A DNA stretch of 64,000 nucleotides, from contig OZ005650.1 in the NCBI GenBank assembly GCA_963930645.1, forward strand, positions 228,986,188-229,050,187. Reading direction: 5' to 3'. Source of the DNA: Salticus scenicus (taxonomy: Eukaryota > Arthropoda > Arachnida > Araneae > Salticidae). This document shows, in pieces, positions 11,217-20,315 of the stretch. The notes under the pieces are model-generated. The model saw only the letters and a program-made list of their open reading frames with translations. It did not search any database and had not been told where the DNA came from. The position numbers and the translations under genes were made by a program. The stretch's first letter is position 1. Each line of letters starts with the position of its first letter.

Positions 11217-11415
11217 TCCAAATCACTCACAGAGAAGCCGTCTGACGAGAATCGGGATCCCGATGGAAAGATTTAACGGCAAACAACGAAGGTAGTAAAG
11301 ATTTTTTAATATATTTAATTTAGAAATGTGTTGTTATATTATTTTTTAAATTTTCATTTTATTATTTGTTTTGTTATATAGTTAAGTTGCCTTCCGCCAA
11401 CTTAAGGTGGGGGGA

Positions 11416-11620
11416 TGTCAAGGCAATGTTGCTTTTTACAATTCATTTATTTACTTTTTAGTGGCAACAATATTAAAGCCACGGTTTTCTTACAATTTGT
11501 TTATGTTTTGGTGGCAACAGTGGTTCTTTGTTTTGGTGTGTGTTCGAAAGCCAAAAATCGTTCAATGCTTCAGAATTTGAATTCTGTGATGTTTTTTTCT
11601 TTTGAATAATTTTTTTTAGG
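11416..11620 (+). repeat. Possible 3' LTR of the BEL/Pao element
   Basis: Immediately after a G-rich tract the sequence starts TGTCAAGGC, as expected for an LTR after a polypurine tract. I find no matching 5' copy in the window, and the 3' end is not defined, so this is only a candidate. Confidence 0.3.
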
Positions 11621-11689
11621 ATTTTGCATTTACAGTCATTGATATGCAGATAGCATAACAGATATTCTCTTTTGAAAAATGAATAACGT

Positions 11690-12772
11690 AAAAATATGAT
11701 ACAGATTATACTGAGTTTGGACTTCCTACTGCTATTTGTTCTTCGGATATGCTGATAACTGACACTTGCACAGACATACAGAAACAGCACTGATTAACTG
11801 TTAACCCCTTGAACTGCAATTTATTTCCAGTCAGTACTGCTCATGCAGACAATTTAATTTTCTTAGTTTTAAGAGGAGGGGTTGATATAGAAACTTACGG
11901 TTTTATTGCTCAAATAATTTGTTATTATTAAAAATATTTTTTTTCACACATTTATATGAATGTTTATTGTTATATATACATATAATAACATAATTAGTGT
12001 CGGGAAATTCATGACGAGCTGGACTCGTCATTTCAGTTCAAGGGGTTAAAATATGATTTTTGAATTCGTGGGACCTCAAAACATGTAAATATAACAAAAA
12101 CTTTGAAGCATTGATCCAAAATCAATATTTTCTCTATGATATGTATGGGTAAGAGAAGGTAAAAATCTGGTGAGTAATATATACTCCTGAATAGAGGCAG
12201 AATTTTTCTTGTGCAATCTTTTTATTGAAATCATTCATTTGCTTCAATCTACATGTATTATGAGTAAAAATCATACCTGTATATTGGAAAATGTTTTGCA
12301 GTTTATAAGCGCTGCATAAAAAAAAGAAAAAAAATTATTCAACCATACTTTGACTGTTTTAATATTATGTAAATTAGGAAAGTGTTTCATAATTAATCAG
12401 TGATGCTCAATTTTGCTTTCATGTTTTTAATGTAATAAATTTTCATTCAATATTTTCTGACTCTCCTTTCAGTGGTGCTGAATCTTAATTTTTGTATTTT
12501 ATCAGTACACCTGAATGGGATTTTTGTGCTAAGTGATAGATTTCTAAAGAAATTTGCTTAAATAAATAAATAAAGCATCATTGAAGTTGTTATAATTTAA
12601 ATTTCAAGCAAAAAAAAATTAATTTGTTTTATGTAATATTTTTAAATAAAAGTTTTTTTTTTTTTTATTTATTTATTTTATCTTGAAATGATTTTTTAAA
12701 TGAAAAGTTTTGTAAAATAGGTTTTTAAAGTAAATTTATTTTCATTTAATAGTAGTGAAATATTATTTGTTA

Positions 12773-12815
<43 letters not shown>

Positions 12816-12893
12816 GAAAAAATGAAAGCAAGGAATTTTAGCAACTTAAAAGAAATGTGCAACTAATTTTTTTTTTCTTCCCCTTTCTTGCAG
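11690..12893 (+). other. Intron remainder with fragments of the ~1 kb TIR family
   Basis: Segments at about 11745-11785 (ATGCTGATAAC followed by CACA/CAGACA) and 12060-12160 (ACCTCAAAACATGTAAATA, ending GGGTAAGAGAAGGT) match the inside and end of the ~1 kb family at 19369 and 50141. The rest is AT-rich, with a TA microsatellite at 12778-12813. A pyrimidine tract leads to the acceptor CAG at 12891-12893. Confidence 0.55.
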
Positions 12894-13011
12894 GTAAAAA
12901 TTTAAAGAAATGTTTGAAGATTCTGTTTGCATTTCTAGATTATCCTGTTAATGGACATAGACAACTAGGATGGAAATTATTATCTATACATTTACATAAA
13001 GCTATTTCAAG
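12894..13011 (+). CDS. TAF1A: TAF1A-like coding exon C (phase 1/2)
   Basis: The 118-nt exon encodes GKNLKKCLKILFAFLDYPVN then GHRQLGWKLLSIHLHKAIS. This is the best-conserved part of the recognised gene: the family has a matching V-LF-VLDF--C block at this position. The acceptor is CTTGCAG and the donor is AAG followed by GTTTGA; two bases carry over and complete a serine codon with the C at 14466. Confidence 0.78.
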
Positions 13012-13573
13012 GTTTGATTCACTTAAGTCAATATTGATTTATAAAAATTGATTTTAGTTTATGAAATATTTTTGTTTTGTTAATTTTATTTCAGAGATTT
13101 TTTATATTAAACATATTTATAATTTTAAAAATAAATTATTTTCTGAAATTTTCTCTTAAATAATTTATTTCAATTCTTAATTTTTTCACCATTTTTTTAG
13201 TACCCCCATGCTGAGTTTTGAAATTGAGACCTATTAGTTGTGAGGCAAACATTTTATCACAACTCCACACATTCCTGATTTAAGTCTAATTGGTTTGTTT
13301 TTAAAAAAGCAAGCAAAAATTTTTGGCTTATTTTAAACCAGGTGATGGAGTTCAGCAAAATTCAAGATTCTAAGTCTGTCTTATGTTTTAGTCATTCTCT
13401 TTAATTCAAGCTTGTTTTGGTTTAAATTGGAATTTTATGTATTCATACTTTCCTTGTCAGGTTCAATTTCTAGCCTTGTCATTTTTAACTTTTTTAAAAA
13501 ATGCTTTGTCCTTTCTATTTAAAATGTGTTATCTATGTTTGTTCAAAGTTATAAGTTCTAATTTATATATATA

Positions 13574-14175
13574 CACCATGACCAATAAGTTCTGATACAA
13601 CTTTTGAAGCACGTTAGAAAGTTGTACATATGTGTCACTGTAGTCCCAATTATTTTGCAGGCAATTTAGTGTAAGGTATAAAGCTATTGCAAGTGTAAAT
13701 GTTGTACTAATAATTTTTCTAAGCCTAGGTAGAAAAAGAAATTGAGAGAACTTGTGATAAATAAATTAAGGAGAGCAGCCGGGTGAAATTTTCAGCCCTG
13801 GGGCTGAAGAGAGATTTCACTTACAGAACTATCAGAAGGTATAATCTGACGTCCTCTGTCCCCTTCTCATACCGCACGTGTGGTTCAGGAGTGATGAAGT
13901 CAAAATTTAGCTGACTTTTTGCCAAAGAATGAATGGCCTCCCAACTCCCCCAATCTGAACCCGCTTGATTATTTTGTGTGGTCATATATGCTCTTTCAAT
14001 TGAATGACTATAAAAACACCGATTTGAGCAAATTAAAAAATGTAATTCAAAAGATATGGCCGGAAAGATACTCAATGATTGCTACTTTAATTTGATGCAA
14101 AAAGCTTTTGTATGATTTATTTTGTGTTACTGTAATAAAAATTTGAAAGTGTATGAGAACTTATTGGTCACGGTG
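13574..14175 (+). mobile_element. Mariner-like transposon relic, 602 bp, TA duplication
   Basis: Terminal inverted repeats share the core TGACCAATAAGTTCT, are preceded by CACC(A/G), and are bordered by TA on both sides (13572-13573, 14176-14177). The interior keeps the C-terminal end of a transposase. Most of the coding region is deleted, so the copy is non-autonomous. Confidence 0.85.
13913..14095 (+). pseudogene. Transposase C-terminal fragment of the mariner-like relic
   Basis: A frame of 60 codons plus stop contains WPPNSPNLNPLDYFVWSYM, the block around the third catalytic acidic residue of IS630-Tc1-mariner transposases (P-D-L-N-P-x-D/E). Here the family's preceding aspartate is N, while LNPLD is kept. 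The two other catalytic residues are absent. Confidence 0.8.
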
Positions 14176-14465
14176 TATATATTAAAAAATAGATCAAGAA
14201 ATAATTCGAATTTTTGTTGATAACTCATGCACTTTTATTGATGTTAGTTTTTATAGGGAGAGTAAAAAGTGAGAAAATTAAATTGGCTCATTGGAGGAAA
14301 AAAAATTAAATCTAGTTAGATATAATTTTAAATGAATAGCAGACATTTGAAGGGAATCACAATTTTATTTTATTACTATAAGATATTTGTATGAACAGTT
14401 ACTATCAATATATTGTATAGTGTATTAATGTTATCTGCATTGTTTCCGTATTTCGTTAATTATAG

Positions 14466-14617
14466 CAAAGAATCAAGTTTAATGGAGCTTATTGATTTGT
14501 CTTGGAAAAAACGAAATAGTTCATGGACTTATATGCATTTCAAGTCGACCAATATAAATACTGATGCTTTGGAAATTATACAATGGAAAGTGAAAGTATT
14601 GTTTATTATTCAGCCTA
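14466..14617 (+). CDS. TAF1A: TAF1A-like coding exon D (phase 2/1)
   Basis: The 152-nt exon follows TTATAG and ends at CAGCCTA followed by GTAAGT, a very good donor. It encodes SSLMELIDLSWKKRNSSWTY and continues to IIQWKVKVLFIIQP. It corresponds to the W-E-W-x-x-R-K-x-W-W segment and the following hydrophobic helix of TAF1A. The single A carried over completes an asparagine codon with AT at 18302. Confidence 0.73.
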
Positions 14618-15825
14618 GTAAGTTTGTTGTCTATTACATATTTATGTCAATTTAAATACTAGGGCAAAAAGCCATAAAAATATCTATTTTATACCTAGCT
14701 GGAATTTATTTTATTGCCTAATTTTTTTTTTTTTTTTTTTTTTTTTAACTAATTAAGAATTGGCTTGATTTTTATTAAATTACGAGTTTTTTTTTTTTTT
14801 TTTTAACATAAATCTCAGAAGTGATTCTGCTCAGAAATTTTAGAATATTTTCAACTGCCTATTCAGTAAAAAGAAATTTTTCATGTTTCTTATATTTTGC
14901 TGACAAATCTTGCTTCTAATATCTAATAAAACATTTTGATTTGTAGCATTAAGCTTATATTCAAAATCAGGAAATAATATACATGAACTGTACATATATG
15001 TATAGTTCCCTAATTTTTCAACAAACCATTGTTTTGATATTCAGTTGGTGTCAATCGATTTGTGATAATGCCTAGTTTATAACGATATTCTTAGATTTTG
15101 ATTATGGGGTCATATGCATATTAAAAATTGAACCAACTTAATTTTTTTCAATGGCAACATCAATTTTTAACAATTTTTGGGGGTTATTTGGATCAAATCA
15201 GCCCAAAAATTTTTATGGTTTATGTTTTTCACCCAATTTTTCATACAGTTATAATCTGTCAAATTATGGGGATGCTAATGTTAGAATGAAGTAACCCAAA
15301 CATATTCCATGCATATTTTCAATTAAAAAGCATTTTTTGAATTATGAAAATTATTAATAAATTATATTTCAAAAAATTAAAAATTAAAAATTATGATAAA
15401 TATTAATTTCAGCACATATAGAACATGCATCATCAAAAATATAGGTTTTCAAATTTACAGCTTATTCCTATGGTTATTTTTCAAGTTACAGTAATATTTT
15501 ATTTCTCATTGCTATTAAGAGGCCACCACTTGTTATCATTTATGTCATCTATAATATCTCACACATGGGAATTAAAATAGTTATTCAAGTAAGTTTAGAT
15601 ACAAACATCATTTCTTAATTAGCATTACTTTTATACTTAAAATTATGAAACTTTTCTAGTTATTATCTAAATGGATATAATACAAGTATGAGACCTGACT
15701 TATTTAAATGAAGGGATAAACCCCCAACATGTTTTCATTTGTAACTCTATCAAGAACTAATTAAACGTATTTAAAGTATTCCTTTGTCCAAACCACTCTG
15801 ATCTCAGAAAAAATTGAAGAAAATT

Positions 15826-16066
15826 ATCGGCTGAAATGAATTACAGCGACCACAAAAAAATATCAAAATTAAGCATATTTGGCAATTTCACACTGTTAGG
15901 CAATTGATTTTGAGTACTTGGCAGAGAAGCAAAACACGGTTCTGTTCGTACACAACAATCTCGGTGCTAGCGAACTTATCGCCTAATAGCACTAAATCGC
16001 CAAAAATGCTTAATTTTGACAATTTTTTGTGGTCACTGTAATTCATTTCAGCCGATAATTTTTTTC
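15826..16066. mobile_element. Foldback MITE with ~65-80 bp arms
   Basis: The arm 15829-15892 is nearly the reverse complement of 15999-16062 (shared core TTATCGGCTGAAATGAATTAC). The similarity continues more weakly inward. No protein is encoded. Target duplications are unclear, so the transposase family that would mobilise it is unknown. Confidence 0.75.
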
Positions 16067-16223
16067 ATTTTCTGGTGGTTTATAAAGAGTAGAATCACAT
16101 ATATTTTTTTCAATATTTTTTGAAGACAACACCTTTTGAATGTTTCCTTGTTAGTAATTTTCAAAATCAGCATTTGCAATGTCTGAAAGAGGAGGGAGAA
16201 GAAGATTATATTAATAGTAACAA

Positions 16224-16336
16224 TTGAAATTTTATTTTTCCGACTGAGTGAAAATAATGCCTGGACCGGGAGTCGATCGGGGTTGGACTCCCTGTCCAGG
16301 CATTATTTTCACTCAGTCGGAAAAATAAAATTTCAA
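16224..16336. repeat. Perfect 42-bp inverted repeat with nested inner stem
   Basis: Positions 16224-16265 and 16295-16336 are exact reverse complements (42 of 42). The 29-nt centre contains a further 7-bp stem, GGGAGTC at 16268-16274 with GACTCCC at 16286-16292. The arms are AT-rich outside and GC-rich toward the tip. It could be a tiny foldback element or the relic of a palindromic repair event. Confidence 0.9.
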
Positions 16337-16589
16337 TAAATATGATTTTCTTCCACAGTTGATTGTGTGATTTTAATAAAAATAGTAACAATTCTTAAAC
16401 ATTTATCTAATTGAGAACTAAATTCCATATTCTATTTCAATTATACTCAAACTTTTAATTAAAAAACCTGAAGTACTATTAAAAAAAAAAAAAAAAAAAA
16501 AAAAAGGAAATGTTTTAAAAATGGCATGTTTTTCTTATTTATTTTCTTTCATTGTAACTTGTATTAATTTTTGTATGCAAATATTTCAA

Positions 16590-16910
16590 CAGGGTTCCCA
16601 TGGATCAGGGAAAACCTGGAAAAGTCAGGGAATTTGAAATTACTGAAAAGTCAGGGAAATATCAGAGAAAATTGTAAATATTGTTCAAAAACCTGAAAAA
16701 ATGATGATATAAACCTGGAAAATGCTTCTTGAGCATTCAATTTATACCACAAGTCACATTACTATGTTGTCTTTTATGTCACGAGCTATGTTCTGTTTTA
16801 TACTGTGAGATATTTTTAATGTTGTGAACCTAATTTTGTGACTGGAATTTTTTAAAAATAGACCTGGAAAAGTCAGGGAATTTTATTTTTTAAATTGAGA
16901 GGGAACGCTG
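16590..16910. mobile_element. hAT-like MITE (CAGGGTTCCC ends)
   Basis: The segment starts CAGGGTTCCC and ends GGGAACGCTG. It carries several copies of AAAGTCAGGGAAT and ACCTGGAAAA, which matches a widespread hAT-type MITE pattern in animals. Short similar flanks (TTTCAA) on both sides may be the remains of a target duplication. Confidence 0.65.
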
Positions 16911-18301
16911 TTTCAATAAATCTGTTTTGTTTTTCAAGTTTAATTTTTAATTTATTTATTGTTAAAGTTGATAAAAAAAATATTACAGAATATATTTAAA
17001 AATCGTAAAATGTTATTTTTTACTTGAATTTCCATATTATCCAAGTACTTAAACCAAAATATTATATTTTTTAGACATGGCCAAAAATCCAGAATCACCG
17101 CAGTTCCGACGATTCCAGATTTTTGGCTTTTTACTGTACTAAAAAACTTTTTAATAGAAAGGCATGCTTTTTTTTTTTTTTTTTTTTTTTTTTTGGTGAT
17201 TGTTTTTGGGGTTATTTTTCATTATCTTTAAAATCAGGCTGGGCCTGATTTTATCGTTTTTTGGCCGGGCGTCAAAATTTCAGCCCATGCAGACCTCTAA
17301 TGCGCACTTTTTCAATAGCCAAAAATCATTACTTTGTGAGTAAGCAGTTAAAATTTACAAAAGTGGTCCATTTTACTCCAGACTCTCCTACATATTATAG
17401 GTTTTTCTTGCTATTGTAAGGGATTTGTTGGTGGTTTTGTTTGATGTAATCGATTGGCATCTTTTTGAGGTTATCTAGGGTTTGTGAAAACTGCCATCTT
17501 AGCTGGAGGCTGAGATTGAAACCTCTTCATTTCTTTGTGGAGAAATACTTCAGCCTCTGAATTATCATTAAGGAATGCAAGGTTTGCCATAGCTATATCA
17601 GTTGACCTCATACATAACTATACCAACTATCCCCACTGATAATTAACATAACATGGATACCACAAAACCCCAAACATCAGAAATAAAGTTTATACATGCA
17701 TGTGACCACAGTTAACTACTCTTACAAAAAATGCCATAAGTATATTCTCATTTTCATCTACAGGAGAACAAACAAATTTCATTGAAAAAATTTACTCACC
17801 GATCAAAAAATTATGATTTTTTTTTTTTTTTTTTTTTAATGACTCTTCCAAGCAGACCAATGTTATGGTGGATTGTACTCCTCACTAGCAAGATAACAGT
17901 GCTTTTTAGTTCCACAACCATTAATTAGCATCTATGAATTTGAACTCGAGCTAGAAGCACAGGTGGATTCAAATTCATAAATGTTAATTAACGCTTATTT
18001 ATCATCTTTTTGTGAGGGTGGCGAACACTGCTGTCTTTACCTTATATATAAGACTGTTGATTTGTTCTATAGTTCATTTTCATTTTTATGAAAATGAATT
18101 ATAAAACAAATCAACTGGGTAATTTTAAATTCTCTAACTTTTGTGAAAATTTTATGGTGTTTCAAAAATTTTTCGTGATGTTTATCTATTATTATAATTT
18201 TTATAAAGCTATGTATTATTATTATTATTTTTTCAATTGCCAATTCCATTTTATTAGAATAATAAGAGAATATATTCATATATATATATTCTTTTCTACA
18301 G

Positions 18302-18438
18302 ATCATAATTACGTTAAGAAAATAAAGAAAAAGTTCCCTGCTATTAAAGACTATTTGCTACAAAATGGAGAATCTTCACTAACAGCCAAAGACTTTAAAT
18401 TATTGTACAGTTTGAATGAAAATTCCATTTGTAGGTGA
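18302..18438 (+). CDS. TAF1A: TAF1A-like terminal coding exon E
   Basis: The last exon begins after TTTCTACAG and ends at TGA (18436-18438). It encodes a basic, helical tail beginning HNYVKKIKKKFPAIKDYLL. Animal TAF1A likewise ends in a lysine-rich tail. Two polyadenylation-type hexamers follow within about 65 bp. Confidence 0.72.
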
Positions 18439-18494
18439 CATAAGTGTTTATTAAATAACATCTGTAAATTTATGCATTAAAGTTATATATTTTA

Positions 18495-18500
18495 AATAAA
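18495..18500 (+). promoter_or_regulatory. Probable polyadenylation signal of the TAF1A-like gene
   Basis: AATAAA lies 57 bp after the stop codon and is followed by a T-rich stretch, the usual arrangement of a cleavage signal. An ATTAAA variant lies just upstream near 18476. Confidence 0.55.
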
Positions 18501-19368
18501 GTTTTGGTTCCTTTTTTTGCTTTGCTGTTATTTGCAAGGTTGCTATGGAAATTAGGAGAAAAAAAATCAGAGATTTCCCTGTCTCTTAGGTGACATGTAA
18601 TCATGTAGGATTAAAATCTAACATGTTTACAAATCAGTTGAGCATATCTGGGGGTATATTAATTTTATAAACTTACTATATTTGGGAAAAACCGTATAAT
18701 TGATTTTTTCTTCATTATATAAAGCACTAAAATTTAAAAGTGATTTGATTAGGAAAAGATTTTTGAAATATTTTCCCAAAAAATTTTCAAAATTTCATTA
18801 TTTTCCTGTTTTTGTAATAAATTTTGAAATTTCTTGTTTTTTAATAGCTTTTTTAATTTCCTGAATCTCAGGTACTGTAGCAACCCTGATTTGTTTATTT
18901 TTATTTATTTTTCAATCTTGTTTTTAAAAATGTTTATATCAAGTATAAGTGGTGGGTGCAAATGAATAAAAACTATTTCAAATAATTTTAAATGTGTCTC
19001 ATACTGTTGTTTAATAATATAGGTGAAATCTTTCCCTTCATAGTCTTATTTAATTAACATTTCTAATGTTGATATTGAGAATATTATAGTATTTTAAGAA
19101 TTGGTAAGAAATATATATTAATTTAGCTGGTTATTTTTAGAGGTTATTCGTGATTTGCAACTGACTGAAATCTACTAGAATCTGAAGTGCCCAGGCATTC
19201 ACCAATGGAAATATTCCACTAATAAAATTAACAAAATAAAAATTATTGATAATTCCTGAATTACCTCTTTAGATAACGCATTTAAATTAATTGAAACCCC
19301 ATGAATCAAAATCATCGAATTCATGTTTTCGCTAAAAATCTATTTTTCAGAGGTAGTTCCTTTTTTTT

Positions 19369-20315
19369 ACTTTCTCTTACCCATAAGGTAGAGAAAGTAT
19401 TGTTTTTGGGTCAAATTTTCGAATACGAGATTTTGTTATATTAACACGTTTTGAGGTCCCCTGAATACGAAAATCATGTTTTTAGCAAATGGTCTGTGTG
19501 TCTGTTATCTCAAAAGCATATCTCAAAAACAAATTATCGCAGAAAGTTCAAACTTGGTATTCTAAATGTGTATCATATGGGGATGCTACAGTAAGCTTTT
19601 CGTTAAGATCAAGCAAATGGTTCGTGTACAGGGACAATCAAGAAAATTCTAATACATTACGTCTATGGGGGAAATTGCAGGTAAGTAGAGTTCAACGTCT
19701 ATAGACTGCACTAAACCAAATGAAACGAATATATATTTTTTGTAATAGAGATAGTTAACTGGGGAAAAAATTTTGTGTATGTAGGAGCCTCACATCCCCC
19801 CTGGGGGGAGTAAATTTTCATGATGGGTATCTTTCAAAAGAGCTCGCCAATACCTTTAAAACGAATGGTTGAACCATCGATATGCGATAATTTAAAACAA
19901 AGTTATTGATTTTTTTTACTTTTAACGAAAAAAAAAACTTTAAAAAAAAATCGCTTTTTTTTTTTTTTTTAATATTGAGAATAAAATGGGCTTTTTTTAG
20001 ATATTTGGTGTTATACTACTTCTCTAATAAGGAAATCATCTGCATTATCATAAAAGATATATATTTTTTTTAATTATAATATTAATAAATTATTTTTTAA
20101 TAACCGAATTAAATTCTATATAAATGTAGGTGCATTAATGAAACGGGGAGTTGAGGGGGGCGGTAGCCCCCCTCACACAGAACTAATTATCATATAAAAC
20201 TCTTCAGAAGCCCAATATGAATTATTTAACGCAGGTTTACATAACAGTACTCGTTATCTTACCTTTTAATCTGCAACCTGCATTTATAGTATTAAATTTC
20301 AGGGTAAGAGAAAGT
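19369..20315 (+). mobile_element. ~1 kb TIR element, family R1k, copy 1
   Basis: The 947-bp segment begins ACTTTCTCTTACCC and ends with its exact reverse complement GGGTAAGAGAAAGT. A second copy in opposite orientation lies at 50141-51189, and partial copies occur at about 6310-6350, 11745-12160, 57366-57540, 59090-59330 and 61590-61830. Both full copies include a conserved block around CATTACGTCTATGGGGG and a G/C-rich hairpin-like segment (near 20150-20175, GAGGGGGGCGGTAGCCCCCC). No transposase is encoded. The element type is unknown. Confidence 0.75.

Larger units (their letters stand above)
10215..11320 (+). mobile_element. Penelope-like element with inverted ends and 12-bp flanking repeats
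   Basis: The direct repeat TAGAAATGTGTT flanks the element at 10203-10214 and 11321-11332, consistent with a target duplication. Inside are the C-terminal part of a reverse transcriptase and a GIY-YIG endonuclease, the defining pair of Penelope-like elements. The ends form an inverted repeat of about 65 bp (10251-10312 against 11256-11318), sharing a core such as ACTACCTTCGTTGTTTGCCG. Such partial terminal repeats are usual for this class. The copy is 5'-truncated and frameshifted. Confidence 0.82.
6360..11415 (+). mobile_element. Decayed BEL/Pao LTR retrotransposon, interrupted twice
   Basis: The order gag zinc knuckle, protease, reverse transcriptase and RNase H on the plus strand is that of a BEL/Pao element. 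The copy is inactive, with many frameshifts and stops and losses in two catalytic motifs. It is split by a Tc1-like transposon at 8599-9998; across that insertion the coding frame resumes exactly once the element and one TA are removed. A Penelope-like element sits at 10215-11320. A purine-rich tract (GGTGGGGGGA at about 11406-11415) may be the polypurine tract before a 3' LTR. No 5' LTR is recognised. Confidence 0.8.
13012..14465 (+). other. TAF1A-like intron with a mariner-like relic
   Basis: The 1.45-kb intron contains the mariner-like relic at 13574-14175. The part before it (13200-13560) includes a segment near 13405-13470 resembling 39715-39770, apparently an unnamed dispersed repeat. 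Nothing else is recognised. Confidence 0.55.
14618..18301 (+). other. TAF1A-like intron with foldback elements
   Basis: The 3.7-kb intron holds a foldback MITE (15826-16066), a perfect hairpin (16224-16336), a hAT-like MITE (16590-16910), long T runs and a weaker inverted repeat at about 17840-18050. At 17230-17300 a GC-richer scrap (GGCCTGATTTTATCG...GGCCGGGCGTC) may be a transposon end. The remainder is unremarkable AT-rich DNA. Confidence 0.6.
1116..18438 (+). other. TAF1A-like gene, 3' part, five coding exons
   Basis: The gene encodes a relative of TAF1A (TAFI48), a subunit of the SL1/TIF-IB complex that brings TBP to ribosomal RNA gene promoters and recruits RNA polymerase I in the nucleolus. 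Exons 1116-1268, 5834-5900, 12894-13011, 14466-14617 and 18302-18438 join in one frame (627 nt, 208 codons plus stop), and every junction has GT/AG borders and matching phase. The peptide is rich in helical repeat-like segments (PSHFNAYVYLCVHLHKH; LFAFLDYPVNGHRQLGWKLL) and follows the order of the C-terminal half of animal TAF1A, ending in a basic tail with a KKIKKKFP stretch. The usual family length is about 450 aa, so roughly the N-terminal half lies off the left edge. Introns of 1.5 to 7 kb are filled with transposons. The assignment rests on recognised resemblance, not a database search; another TPR-like protein remains possible. Confidence 0.72.

Noticed and set aside
13405..13470. Similarity of 13405-13470 with 39715-39770 as a named element
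   Set aside because: The shared stretch is short and diverged, with no borders. I mention it only within region descriptions.
18067..18306. Minus-strand ORF overlapping the last TAF1A-like exon
   Set aside because: Low-complexity AT-rich reading with no family match. The plus-strand exon has splice and phase support.
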